A stretch of 64,000 nt of DNA, from assembly GCA_035762545.1 (NCBI GenBank), contig DASTOM010000019.1:62001-126000 (forward strand), given 5' to 3'. The position numbers were made by a program, and so were the translations under genes. Under the pieces are notes generated by a model. That model had not been told where the DNA came from and did no database searches. It saw only the letters and a list, made by a program, of their open reading frames with translations. The DNA comes from JANQRA01 sp035762545. GTDB taxonomy: Bacteria; Actinomycetota; Acidimicrobiia; Spongiisociales; ZC4RG35. Shown here one piece after another: positions 37,520 to 46,419 of this stretch (positions are counted from its first letter, which is position 1; each line of letters opens with the position of its first letter).

Positions 37520-38919
37520 CGCTCGAGATCCTCAGCTGGCTCGGATACGCCACACTCGCCTACTTCGTGCTGATGCAGGGTTATCTCCTGTTCCTCGGCA
37601 TCATGTCGGCGGGGGTGCTCCGTCGCAGTCATCACCTCAATCGATTCGGGAGGGTGTGGGAGGTGTTGTCGAGTCAGACGACGCCACCTGTCTCCATCGT
37701 CATCCCCGCGTACAACGAGGCGGAGGGCATCGTGGACGCAGTGCGCTCGATGGCGATCGTGAACTATCCGCGGTTCGAGATCGTCATCACCAACGACGGC
37801 TCCAGCGATCGCACCCTCGAGGCTTTGATAGATGCGTTCGGCCTGGAACGTGTGCAGGTTCCGTACCGTCCCGACATCGCCACCGCACCGGTGAATGCCA
37901 TCTACCGAGGGCGAGGACCGGTGGCGATCACCGTGGTCGACAAGGAGAACGGCGGCCGGGCCGATGCCCTCAATGCCGGGATCAACGCTGCCAGATACCC
38001 CTACGCGCTCTGTACCGACGCCGACGTGATCCTCGACGCCAACTGCCTCATCTCCGCCATGCGACGGGTGATCGAAGACCGGGTGAGGACGATCGCCGTC
38101 GGTGGCAACATCCGCCCGCTCAACGGCAGCAAGGTCCGTCTCGGCCATCTCGTCGCAGCGACCGTCCCCAAGGGTTTCGTGGCGAGGATGCAGACTCTCG
38201 AGTACCTACGGACTTTCCTGGCAAGCCGTCCGGCGTGGTCGGCGATGGAGGGTCTTCCGCTGGTATCCGGGGCATTCGGCGTCTGGAAGCGCTCGGCGGT
38301 GATCGCTGTCGGAGGCTTCTCCCGGGGTCACATGGGCGAGGACATGGATCTCACGATGCGACTCCACCGATATCACATCGACAACGACATCCCCTACCGC
38401 ATCGCCTACGAGCCATCAGCGGTCATCTGGACCGAGGTTCCGAGCACGGTCCGTGTCCTCAGGCGTCAAAGGATCAGATGGCATCGGGGGCTGATGACCG
38501 CGGTTCACGACTTCACATCGATGACCCTCAACCCCCGATACGGGAAGCTTGGCATGGTCACCTGGGCGGGGATGGTCCTCTTCGAGTACCTGGCCCCGGT
38601 CATCGAGTTCCTGGGTTGGATCGTCGTACCGACCGCCTTCGTGCTCGGCGCCTTGAACACAACGTCGTTACTCGGCATGCTCGTTCTGGCCTTCGCCTTC
38701 GGGCTTCTCAACTCGATCATCGCGCTCATGCTCGATGAGGCCTTCGGATACTTCAACAGGCCGGTCGACACGTTCCGACTCATCACGATGGCCCTGATCG
38801 AGAATCTCGGCTTCCGTCAGATGACCGTCTTCTGGAGAATCAGGGCCATGATCGGGGGAGAGAGCACGAAGTCCTGGGGCAACATGGAGCGCCGCGGGGT
38901 CGCCCAGCTCGCCGATTGA
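37516..38919 (+). CDS. Processive family 2 glycosyltransferase (PgaC/NodC-like)
   Basis: 467 residues. An N-terminal TM helix (about 8-32) precedes a GT-A domain with VSIVIPAYNEAEG, D94 (TNDGSSD), DAD at 168-170, the acceptor acidic motif GEDMD, and QRIRW: the D, D, D, Q(Q/R)xRW pattern of processive beta-glycan synthases such as poly-N-acetylglucosamine or hyaluronan-type enzymes. C-terminal TM helices (about 345-420) complete the membrane channel. It makes an exported polysaccharide from a nucleotide sugar; the sugar is unknown. ATG 37516 overlaps the HEAT gene stop; the open frame upstream is inside that gene and not real. Confidence 0.9.
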   Translation: MTLEILSWLGYATLAYFVLMQGYLLFLGIMSAGVLRRSHHLNRFGRVWEVLSSQTTPPVSIVIPAYNEAEGIVDAVRSMAIVNYPRFEIVITNDGSSDRTLEALIDAFGLERVQVPYRPDIATAPVNAIYRGRGPVAITVVDKENGGRADALNAGINAARYPYALCTDADVILDANCLISAMRRVIEDRVRTIAVGGNIRPLNGSKVRLGHLVAATVPKGFVARMQTLEYLRTFLASRPAWSAMEGLPLVSGAFGVWKRSAVIAVGGFSRGHMGEDMDLTMRLHRYHIDNDIPYRIAYEPSAVIWTEVPSTVRVLRRQRIRWHRGLMTAVHDFTSMTLNPRYGKLGMVTWAGMVLFEYLAPVIEFLGWIVVPTAFVLGALNTTSLLGMLVLAFAFGLLNSIIALMLDEAFGYFNRPVDTFRLITMALIENLGFRQMTVFWRIRAMIGGESTKSWGNMERRGVAQLAD

Positions 38920-38981
38920 GGTCGGGCGGTCGGGCGGCCCGCCGGGTGATCCAATGGGACCTGAGGTCTAGATTCCCGGCC

Positions 38982-39464
38982 ATGGTGTCACGAACCTCTC
39001 CCCCTCTCGCCGTGCTGGTCGCTCTGCTCGTAGTACTCGCCGCCTGCGGTGGGGAGGAGCCGGCGGCCACATCCACGACCTTCCAGGCCACCACCACGAC
39101 TTCGCCGGCATCTACCACCACCCCGGCCGAGGTGTTCTCGCTGGTGGGGCAGTGGCAACGTGCTGAGACCTCGTCGTATGCGTCGCTTGCCGGGATGATC
39201 GTCGAGGTGTCCGAGGATGGGACCGAGGCGGTCATCGTCACCGTCCCCGACAACGAGTTCCAGTTCGAGTCCGGCGATGTCAAGTGGAGCGCCATCGAGG
39301 CCACCGGCCCCAACGAGTACACCTTCGACGACCTGGTCCGGGAGGAAGGGTCGGGAGCGTCATCTCATGTGGAAGGAGTCATCACCGTCACGGGCGATGG
39401 CACCCTGGAGATGACATTCCCCTCCACGGGAACCGTCCAGGATTGGGTCCGGGTCGAGCCTTAG
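38982..39464 (+). CDS. Small lipoprotein with Thr-rich linker
   Basis: 160 residues. The signal ends in the lipobox VVLAAC (Cys23), followed by a Thr/Ser/Ala-rich linker to about residue 52 and then a compact beta-rich domain starting SLVGQWQRAE, reminiscent of lipocalin-like or copper-resistance-type small barrels where GxW opens the first strand. The start ATG 38982 fits the signal sequence. It is 62 nt after the glycosyltransferase gene on the same strand, so it may be the last gene of that operon; no function is recognised. Confidence 0.72.
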   Translation: MVSRTSPPLAVLVALLVVLAACGGEEPAATSTTFQATTTTSPASTTTPAEVFSLVGQWQRAETSSYASLAGMIVEVSEDGTEAVIVTVPDNEFQFESGDVKWSAIEATGPNEYTFDDLVREEGSGASSHVEGVITVTGDGTLEMTFPSTGTVQDWVRVEP

Positions 39465-39534
39465 ACGCAGTTGCAACCGGGTCGAACCCAGGGGAGGGTC
39501 CTGCTCGCCGACATTTCCGGCTACTCCCGTTTCC

Positions 39535-42129
39535 TCAGCCAGCTCCGATACAGAGGAACGAACGCCTGGCCACGTAACCGGTCGGCGAGTCGTCGCCCAC
39601 CACTGCCGTCGCCCGGGCCAGTGCATCGGCCGCCGAATCGCCATCGACCAGTCGCTGATGTAGCGCCACCATGACAGCCATGGTCTCCTCGGTGTCGGGG
39701 ACCAGGCCGACACTGGCGACGACTGTCCGCGTCCCCATTGCGAGGACGGCCGATGTCAGGCCGAGCAGTTCCTCACCGGGATAGGAGGCACTGAATCCGG
39801 AGTCACAAGCGGAAAGGACCATCAAACCCGGAGGACGAGTCAACTGCTCGATGTCATAGACGTGCATGTCCCCGTCGCCTAGGCGCAACGACGAGAACAG
39901 TGGATTGTCCAGCACGAACGAGCCGTGACAGACTGCGTGGGCAACTGCGGAGCCCTCCATCGCCGACATGGCCTCGGCAACCGGGGTGACACCCGCCCCG
40001 GCTCGCTTCATCCCGTATACACCTGCCACCGCGTCCGCTTCCTCGATGGCGTGCAAGAGGTCGGGACCCGCGATCACCGCGGCAGGTCCAGTAGACGACG
40101 GCGTCTCGGTGCGGGAGTGCCAGAGAGCGGCAGCCGGCGCCACGATGAGCTCCCGATCATCGAGACTGGGTAGTGACGACCAGGCAAAGGCGTACATCGC
40201 GGGCGTTGGAACGATGACAGTCCGTCGGCGATCGATGTCGACGTCTGAGAAGAGCATCCTGTCGATCCTCCCGGCCATTTCCTCGGCTTGACCCACATCG
40301 CCCCGACCGAGGGCCAGTCGTCGTAACGCGAACCGGTGCCATCCGACCTCTGCTACGACCTCCGATGCATCGCCGAGACCATGGGCCTCGACCCGTTCGG
40401 ATGTGGCCGTGACCCGCCACAGCCGACCTTCGATGGCGGCGAACTCGACGAGGGTCGTATCCGACAGTGACGACACGATCTCGTCAGCGGTTGCCACCAA
40501 CGATGACCTCGCGGTCCGATCCCGGTACCGGCTCTTGTCGCGAATCGAGGTCTCCAGTGCTGCCCGGCGGCGGCCGAGTTCGATCGCTTCTCTGCCTTCG
40601 GCGGTGCGCAGCGCAGCTTGGACCTGTCGGAGCGACGTCAGATCCTCTGCAAAGGGCGCCGTCTGGTCGGTCCGGACCGGTCGCAACTGCATCGAGCGCG
40701 ACCGGGTCTGCTCCATCCAGTCGAGAAGTTCGAGCGGGTCTCCAGACGCTGCGGCCAATCTCAGCCCGAGCTCGCCGAGGCGGGCGGCGTGTTTCTCGAC
40801 TCCGGCTCTGACGTCGCTGGCGCCCAGGACGGCCTGGTACTCGTCGAGCAACTCCATCCCCCGGCGCGCACGTGAGGCGGCGCCGACCGGATCTCCCTCC
40901 ATCTCCAGCACAAGGGAGCCGGCCAAGGCCGAGCTGAGCCTTCTCTGCACGGTACCGCCGTCCTCGGCGGCGATCGCCCGTAGCTCCGAGACGGCGGAAT
41001 CCTTGTCGCCGCAGGTCAAGGCGATGAGCCCGGCGGTGAGACGGGCACTGAACGCGGCCTCGGCTTGATCCGCCTCGGCGAGCTCTTCTGCGATCGATCG
41101 CGCCTTGGCGACGTCTGTGGCGGTCACCTCGGAGCTGTCGAGCCGTGCTCCCAGCCCCACCTGCTCCGCGTTTCGAACCCACGCCTCCCTTCCCTGGTCG
41201 AGGAACATCCTCCCGGCTTCAGCCGCTAACTGGTCAGCCTTCGAGGAGGCACCGGCAAGCCTGGCCGCCATCGCCCACGCCAGTACCGCTTCGGCACGAT
41301 CCTCCTCGAGCCCGGCCTTCCCCAACTCCTGCACGAGTTGCTCGGCCAGCCGCTCCGCCTCCCGAAACAGCCCCGCGGACAAAAGGACTTCGACTCGGCT
41401 CACCTGAACCTCGGCGGGCGACTCGGCGAACTCGAGATGTTTCGCCTCGGATCTGTCCAGCATCTCCAAAGCCGTCGGAAGGTCGCCTTTGAGGGCCGTT
41501 GCCAACCCGATGTTGTGATCTACGGCCGCAACGGCCGGTCCCATACCCAGCCTCGTTTCGATTTCCCTGGCGCGCAGAAAGTCATCCAAGGCCTGGTCGA
41601 GATCTCCGGCGTACAGATTGATCATGCCCCGGTTGTGCAAGGTCATGGCGATGGATTCGTCGTCATCGAACTCGACGAAGACCGGTAACGCCTCTGAGTA
41701 CAGGGCGCGCGCCTCATCGCTGAATCCGGCTCGAGCTTTCAGTGTTCCGATCTGAAAGATCACCTCTGCATTGAGGTTCCCCGACGACATCCCGCGGGCC
41801 TCGCCTAGCAATTCGAATGCTCTGCCGTTGTCACCGCCGAAAGCGAGGGCGGAACTGAGGGACAGGATCGACTCAACCACGAGGTCTGAGTCACCGGAGT
41901 CGCGCGCTGCAGCGAGTGACCTCTCCCCGAACTCGGCCGACATCACAGCCCCCTCCGCTATCAGCCCGGCGACCGTCAAAGCACGTAGGACGATGGCCCG
42001 GATCCTCGCGTCGTCACCGGCTCGCCTGAGGAGCTCGTCGCCAGAGTCGAACACTGCCAAGGGCTCGCGGCGGGCTCTAGCGAGAAGTTCGCGAGCTTCG
42101 ACTTCGTTCAAAAAAACCTCCAACCCCAC
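39535..42129 (-). CDS. TPR-CHAT caspase-like protease
   Basis: 864 residues. The N-terminal 560 or so are helical, TPR-like repeats. The C-terminal domain matches CHAT (caspase HetF-associated with TPR): the His in AHAVCHGSF (H735) and the Cys in LSACDSGF (C775) make the expected dyad, followed by EELLGLTSAVLAMGTRTVVA, typical of CHAT. No signal peptide, so cytosolic. CHAT proteases are caspase relatives often regulated by their TPR partner region. The start ATG 42129 is 73 nt from the divergent subtilase-lipoprotein gene. Targets are unknown. Confidence 0.88.
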   Translation of the reverse strand: MGLEVFLNEVEARELLARARREPLAVFDSGDELLRRAGDDARIRAIVLRALTVAGLIAEGAVMSAEFGERSLAAARDSGDSDLVVESILSLSSALAFGGDNGRAFELLGEARGMSSGNLNAEVIFQIGTLKARAGFSDEARALYSEALPVFVEFDDDESIAMTLHNRGMINLYAGDLDQALDDFLRAREIETRLGMGPAVAAVDHNIGLATALKGDLPTALEMLDRSEAKHLEFAESPAEVQVSRVEVLLSAGLFREAERLAEQLVQELGKAGLEEDRAEAVLAWAMAARLAGASSKADQLAAEAGRMFLDQGREAWVRNAEQVGLGARLDSSEVTATDVAKARSIAEELAEADQAEAAFSARLTAGLIALTCGDKDSAVSELRAIAAEDGGTVQRRLSSALAGSLVLEMEGDPVGAASRARRGMELLDEYQAVLGASDVRAGVEKHAARLGELGLRLAAASGDPLELLDWMEQTRSRSMQLRPVRTDQTAPFAEDLTSLRQVQAALRTAEGREAIELGRRRAALETSIRDKSRYRDRTARSSLVATADEIVSSLSDTTLVEFAAIEGRLWRVTATSERVEAHGLGDASEVVAEVGWHRFALRRLALGRGDVGQAEEMAGRIDRMLFSDVDIDRRRTVIVPTPAMYAFAWSSLPSLDDRELIVAPAAALWHSRTETPSSTGPAAVIAGPDLLHAIEEADAVAGVYGMKRAGAGVTPVAEAMSAMEGSAVAHAVCHGSFVLDNPLFSSLRLGDGDMHVYDIEQLTRPPGLMVLSACDSGFSASYPGEELLGLTSAVLAMGTRTVVASVGLVPDTEETMAVMVALHQRLVDGDSAADALARATAVVGDDSPTGYVARRSFLCIGAG

Positions 42130-42202
42130 CCACCCCTCAGTTACTGTTCTGACGGGTCCACCGTCTGTCGAAACCTAGAAGACGGATGAGAGGGAGTGGG
42201 AA

Positions 42203-43558
42203 ATGAGATACCGAAGAGCAGTTGTGTTGCTCTCGGTCATGGGAGTCCTCGCCGCAGCTTGCGGCAACGGCGAGACGACCGACACCACCGCGGCAACGGA
42301 CACGACGGTCGCCGAGGCGCCTGACACCACCGAAGCGACGTCAGACCTGAGTGAGTTCGAGTTCACACCCGGTCACGCTTGCTTCTTCTCGGCACATCAC
42401 TTGTTCGTCCCCGAGGGAGAGGGGGATGGTGCGGTGACTCTGCTTGCCGATGCCGGAATCATCTCGAAGAACGGCTACATCGGCGATCCGGTCGAGGACC
42501 CCGAACTGGATGGTGATCCAGATCCGAACATTGCCCTCGAAGATGGAGTGGATATCGTCACCATCGCCGACGGGAGCCCCAACGCGCTCATGGTGTCCGA
42601 GTACTTGCGCTCCAACGGCATAGCGGCAAGACCAGTCCACCTGATCGCAATGGCCGGTCACTGGCAGGTGAAACCGGGCAACGATCCCGAAGCTGCGGAC
42701 GAGAACCTGCTGCAGCCGGGCGACGCACCTGACGGTTCGCGTTTGATCGCTGTCGTCGACACGGCAATGGTCGAGACCTCCTACGGATGGGTATTGGACG
42801 GGGTCGATGCCGATCATGTCGTTGGGCAGGACCCGCACGACCTCGGCGCCAGCCACGGCACCTTCATCTCCAGTCTGATCCGACAGGTCACGCCCGACGT
42901 CACAGTTGCGTTCGCGTCATTACCGGCCATGGACAAGAACCTCTACTTCCAGAGCTGGCCCGACGGTCAGTTGGGATCGTTCACCCCAACAAACGTGACC
43001 AGCGAGATTCCTGCCTACGAGGCAATCCTCGACCTGATCCCACGACTCACCGACGGCGCGGTCGAGCCTTCGGCGCTGAGCCTCTCCTGGGGGACCTATC
43101 CGTGCGACTCGGACATCCAGATGGGCGGACCGGTGTTGGGTGAGATGATCGCTCTCGCCGCGACAATCGACATGTGGCAGGCGTCCTTCCCTGAAGCGCC
43201 GATCTTTGCGGCGGCTGGTAACGAACCACCCGATCATGGCCCGTTCTTCCCGGCCGCCGACGCCGATGTTGTTGGCGTGGCCGCGGACGGTGGCAACGGT
43301 ATGGCTCTGGTCTGGGACGACGCAACGCCGGTCACAGCAACCCTCGACTGGGCCAACATCTTCGCTCCAGGCTGTGACCTGATCGGTGTCAGTGGGGTCG
43401 ATGAGCCCGGACCGGTCGTCGCTTGGGGTGGGTCGTCGTTTGCCACGCCGCTGGCCGCTCTGACCTGGATGGACTCAGGGATGCCGCCATCGGCTGCCGC
43501 GACGATGCCCACGGCAGGCATGCTCAAAGGACCGGTGTCCCCAACCCCGAGGTGCTGA
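42203..43558 (+). CDS. Subtilase (S8) lipoprotein
   Basis: 451 residues. A lipobox LAAAC (Cys21) and Thr-rich linker are followed by about 110 residues of N-terminal domain and an S8 catalytic domain: D186 (AVVDTAM), H218 (SHGTF), oxyanion N340 (AAAGNEP) and S412 (GGSSFATP). It should be an extracytoplasmic, lipid-anchored serine protease. GAGGGAG lies upstream of the ATG. The C-terminus after SFATPLAAL is unusual (see finding): another frame continues to 43587 with a more natural ending. Divergent from the CHAT protease gene, with a 73-nt shared upstream region. Confidence 0.87.
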   Translation: MRYRRAVVLLSVMGVLAAACGNGETTDTTAATDTTVAEAPDTTEATSDLSEFEFTPGHACFFSAHHLFVPEGEGDGAVTLLADAGIISKNGYIGDPVEDPELDGDPDPNIALEDGVDIVTIADGSPNALMVSEYLRSNGIAARPVHLIAMAGHWQVKPGNDPEAADENLLQPGDAPDGSRLIAVVDTAMVETSYGWVLDGVDADHVVGQDPHDLGASHGTFISSLIRQVTPDVTVAFASLPAMDKNLYFQSWPDGQLGSFTPTNVTSEIPAYEAILDLIPRLTDGAVEPSALSLSWGTYPCDSDIQMGGPVLGEMIALAATIDMWQASFPEAPIFAAAGNEPPDHGPFFPAADADVVGVAADGGNGMALVWDDATPVTATLDWANIFAPGCDLIGVSGVDEPGPVVAWGGSSFATPLAALTWMDSGMPPSAAATMPTAGMLKGPVSPTPRC

Positions 43559-43640
43559 CCAAATCAGGGTTGGTCTACCTGCCTTGAGCCCACGCTTCCC
43601 AAGCGAAAGCGCGGAGCGAAATGCCGCCGCGGCGGCCCGT

Positions 43641-44309
43641 CTAGGTGGTGGTGTCTTCGGTTGAAACCATCTTGTAGAAGACCCACCCGATCGCTGCGCC
43701 AACCAGTGGGGCGACCCAGTAGATCCACTGGTCGGTCCAGACGCCTCCGACGATTCCCGAGCCGAGGGAACGAGCCGGGTTCACCGAGGCTCCGGTGAAC
43801 GGCACCAGAGCGAAGTGGATCGAGACCAGGGTGAGACCGATCCCGAGGAATGCCGTCGCCGCCGATGATGCGCTCGCCGACGCCTTGAGGATCACCATCA
43901 GGAAGATCGCGGTGAACAGGGCCTCGAGCAGGAAGCCATCCCACAGAGCGATCCCCTCTCCGAGCACGGTGGCCGTGCTGGCCACGGCCTCCTGGCTGGA
44001 GGCGATCAGCAGGACGAGCCCGGCGAGGACACCTCCGACCACCTGTGCGATCCAGTAGCCGATCATTGCGCCGAGAGACATGCGCCCGTCGAGGACCATG
44101 GCCAGGGAGACCGCCGGGTTGAAGTGACCTCCGGAGACTTCACCGAAGGCGTAGAGACCCACCATCAGGGCCAGACCGAACCCGAACGCGATCGGAATGA
44201 TCGGTGTCGCTGCCCCGCTGGCACCTGCGGCGAGGATCGCCGCGCCACCACCGAGCACCAGGACGAACGTGCCGAGGATCTCGGCAATGATCGTGCGTGG
44301 ACCAGTCAT
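43641..44309 (-). CDS. Aquaporin (MIP family), water-channel type
   Basis: 222 residues with six TM helices and both NPA boxes (HFNPAVS and SVNPARS). Aligned to E. coli AqpZ, the selectivity-filter arginine (NPAR) and the histidine of helix 5 (VSIHFAL) are present, which favours water over glycerol; the filter threonine is alanine here. The start ATG 44309 has GGAGGA just upstream; the frame is open to 44402 but those residues are not aquaporin-like. It passively equilibrates water across the membrane and is divergent from the alpha/beta hydrolase gene. Confidence 0.9.
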   Translation of the reverse strand: MTGPRTIIAEILGTFVLVLGGGAAILAAGASGAATPIIPIAFGFGLALMVGLYAFGEVSGGHFNPAVSLAMVLDGRMSLGAMIGYWIAQVVGGVLAGLVLLIASSQEAVASTATVLGEGIALWDGFLLEALFTAIFLMVILKASASASSAATAFLGIGLTLVSIHFALVPFTGASVNPARSLGSGIVGGVWTDQWIYWVAPLVGAAIGWVFYKMVSTEDTTT

Positions 44310-44441
44310 GTCCTCCTCCAATCTCCTCCCGCGCGGCGCGGGAACAACTGCGTTTGACCTGTTCAGGCTATTTCCGGGGGGTGCTGCATCCGTGGCAATC
44401 ACGGGGGCGGTGTGCGCGACCTGGATAGCCTCGTTGGGGTC

Positions 44442-45227
44442 ATGGATTCTGTGCGATCAGCCGATGGAACTGTTCTGAGTGTGCACACCTCCGGACACGG
44501 GCCAGCGCTTCTCCTCGTCCACGGCACGTCGGCCGACCACACCCGTTGGTCCGGCGTCGCCCCCGAGCTGGAAAAGAGATTCTCGGTCTTCTACATGGAT
44601 CGGAGAGGCCGGGGCGACAGCGGGGACGGGCCTTCGTATCACGTAATGCGCGAGGCGGAGGATGTGGCGTCGGTGGTGGAAGCGATCGGCCAGCCGGTCA
44701 GAATTCTCGGACACTCCTATGGCGCCTTGTGTGCAATGGAGGCGGCGTTGCTGACCGACGAGATCGCACGGATGGTGCTCTACGAGCCCCCGATCCCAAC
44801 GGGCGTGACGATGTACGCCGATGGGGTGCCAGATCGCATGCAGGGCCTACTCGACGCCGGTGAGCCCGAGCGGGCTCTGGAGGTGTTCTTCAGGGAGGTG
44901 GTGCGGATGCCCGAGGAGGAACTCGATGCATATCGTCGGCTTCCGATGTGGCAGCAGCGGATCAAGCTGGCGCCGACGATCCCCAGGGAGATGGCGATCG
45001 ACCGCACGTACGTGTTCGAACCTGAGAAGTTCGCCGGGCTCGACATCCCGGTTGGCTTGTACCTGGGCGGGGACAGCCCCGAACTCTTCCGATCAGCCGT
45101 AGCGACGGCTGAAGCAGCGCTCCCCAACGCAACGATTGTGGTGCTCCCCGGCCAGCAGCACGTCGCCATGGACACCGATCCCGACTTGTTCCTCCGCGAA
45201 GTGTTCCGTTTCTTGTTGGACGGTTAG
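44442..45227 (+). CDS. Alpha/beta-fold hydrolase
   Basis: 261 residues. The HG oxyanion motif is LLLVHGTSADHTRW, the strand-order marker YMDRRGRGDSG, and the nucleophile elbow GHSYG at 90-94 (Ser92). H240 in GQQHVAMD should be the catalytic histidine. Esterase, lipase or haloperoxidase-like hydrolases share this pattern; the substrate is unknown. The start ATG 44442 gives the usual short N-terminus. The stop is 6 nt before the DUF1905 gene, so the two are likely cotranscribed. Confidence 0.85.
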   Translation: MDSVRSADGTVLSVHTSGHGPALLLVHGTSADHTRWSGVAPELEKRFSVFYMDRRGRGDSGDGPSYHVMREAEDVASVVEAIGQPVRILGHSYGALCAMEAALLTDEIARMVLYEPPIPTGVTMYADGVPDRMQGLLDAGEPERALEVFFREVVRMPEEELDAYRRLPMWQQRIKLAPTIPREMAIDRTYVFEPEKFAGLDIPVGLYLGGDSPELFRSAVATAEAALPNATIVVLPGQQHVAMDTDPDLFLREVFRFLLDG

Positions 45228-45233
45228 CTCACG

Positions 45234-45533
45234 ATGTCGTTCGAGGTCGATTTCACCGCTGACCTGTGGGAGTCCAAATCCGAAGCAGCATGGGTGTTCG
45301 TTTCGGTGCCTGCGGGCATCGCCGACGAAATCGACGAGCGCATCCCCTCACGCGGGGGGTTCGGCTCGATCAGGGTGGGTGCCACGATCGGCGGCACCAA
45401 CTGGGACACCTCGATCTTCCCCGACAAGAAGCTGGGAACATTCGTGCTCCCGGTCAAGAGACAGGTTCGGGGTGCGGAGGGCGTTACGGTCGGTGACGAG
45501 GTCTCCATTCGTCTCCGGTTCGAAGTCGACTGA
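45234..45533 (+). CDS. DUF1905-type small protein
   Basis: 99 residues, almost all beta-strand. The pattern opens with FEVDFTADLWE, then AWVFVSVPAGIADEI, FGSIRVGATIGGTNWDTSIF and a closing VGDEVSIRLRFEVD. This is the DUF1905 family, small barrels often fused to YdeI-type domains, of unknown function. It lies 6 nt after the hydrolase gene and converges on the cupin gene with 5 nt between stops. Confidence 0.85.
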   Translation: MSFEVDFTADLWESKSEAAWVFVSVPAGIADEIDERIPSRGGFGSIRVGATIGGTNWDTSIFPDKKLGTFVLPVKRQVRGAEGVTVGDEVSIRLRFEVD

Positions 45534-45538
45534 TCGGC

Positions 45539-46045
45539 CTATCCCTCCGGGAGGTTCTCGAGAAGTCGCATCTCGTGTTTTGCGAGAACCTCGAGGATCC
45601 TGTCGTTCGACGGCATCTGATCAAATGGTGGGGGAGCTTCTGAGGAGGCCATCGGAACCCCGATCTCCTTGAAGAACTCGTGCTGGTGGACCACCGGAGC
45701 GTAGAGAGCCAGCAGACGACCCGGACTGGCTCCGGCGTTCTTGAAGCCATGGGGGACGTTGCCCGGGACGTGAACCGTGGAGCCCGCTGGAGCCTCGATC
45801 GTGTACTTCTCGCCCTTGTCGTCCTGGCCGTAGACTTCGTACTCGCCTTCCAGGATCCAGAACGTCTCCATGGGGACATGGGTATGCAGGAACGCAGGGC
45901 CACCACCGGGAGGGCTGGCGATCTCGGTCAGGAAGTAGGCGTTCTCCGAGACCTCGGCGGTGATCTTGAAAGTCACCACATCCCCGAGGACGAACATGGC
46001 CTCGCCCTCGCCGGGGCCGAGGGCGAAGATCCGTCTGTCGCGCAT
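45539..46045 (-). CDS. Cupin-domain protein
   Basis: 168 residues. The two cupin motifs are complete: HTHVPMETFWILEGE (H-x-H...E) and GSTVHVPGNVPHGFKN (PxG...H...N), so a metal-binding single-domain cupin is expected. The C-terminal 40 residues extend beyond the barrel. Similar proteins include quercetinase-like and sugar-binding cupins; substrate unknown. It lies 30 nt downstream of the DUF2905 gene on the same strand. Confidence 0.87.
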   Translation of the reverse strand: MRDRRIFALGPGEGEAMFVLGDVVTFKITAEVSENAYFLTEIASPPGGGPAFLHTHVPMETFWILEGEYEVYGQDDKGEKYTIEAPAGSTVHVPGNVPHGFKNAGASPGRLLALYAPVVHQHEFFKEIGVPMASSEAPPPFDQMPSNDRILEVLAKHEMRLLENLPEG

Positions 46046-46075
46046 GGTCGAGCGACGCTAGTCAATCCGACTCCG

Positions 46076-46303
46076 TCACCGGTCCCGGAAGAAGGGTGCG
46101 ACGAGATTGACCACCAGTGTCAGGACGATGCTCACGACGATCATCGATGTGATCGGGATGAACACCCGCGAGTTCTCGCCTTCGATCCGAATGTCCCCGG
46201 GCAGGTTGCCGAACCAGGCGAAGGCTCCGGGGAAGAACTTGACCAACGCACCGACGATGAGGAGCCCGGCGCCGACCAGGATGAGGGTGTTCCCTATTCT
46301 CAC
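46076..46303 (-). CDS. DUF2905 two-TM membrane protein
   Basis: 75 residues. Helix one (LILVGAGLLIVGALVKFF) and helix two (FIPITSMIVVSIVLTLVVNLV) flank the conserved WFGNLPGDIRIEGENSRVF loop, which identifies DUF2905. The start is GTG 46303 (VRIGNTL), as in family members; the frame extends upstream without support. Function unknown. It probably shares a message with the downstream cupin gene. Confidence 0.88.
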   Translation of the reverse strand: MRIGNTLILVGAGLLIVGALVKFFPGAFAWFGNLPGDIRIEGENSRVFIPITSMIVVSIVLTLVVNLVAPFFRDR

Positions 46304-46419
46304 GTCACCACAGGGTAGGTGCGTCTCGTGCCCAGGCTCAGGCCCGCTACACGTGTGCGAACCCTCGATCTGGCGCGAGCGCGACATCCTCCGGTGGGTC
46401 GATCAGGTTCACGCCGCGT

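Noticed and set aside
43623..43636. Perfect 14-nt palindrome GCCGCCGCGGCGGC near the aquaporin stop
   Set aside because: It has no loop for a hairpin and such GC palindromes arise by chance in this composition.
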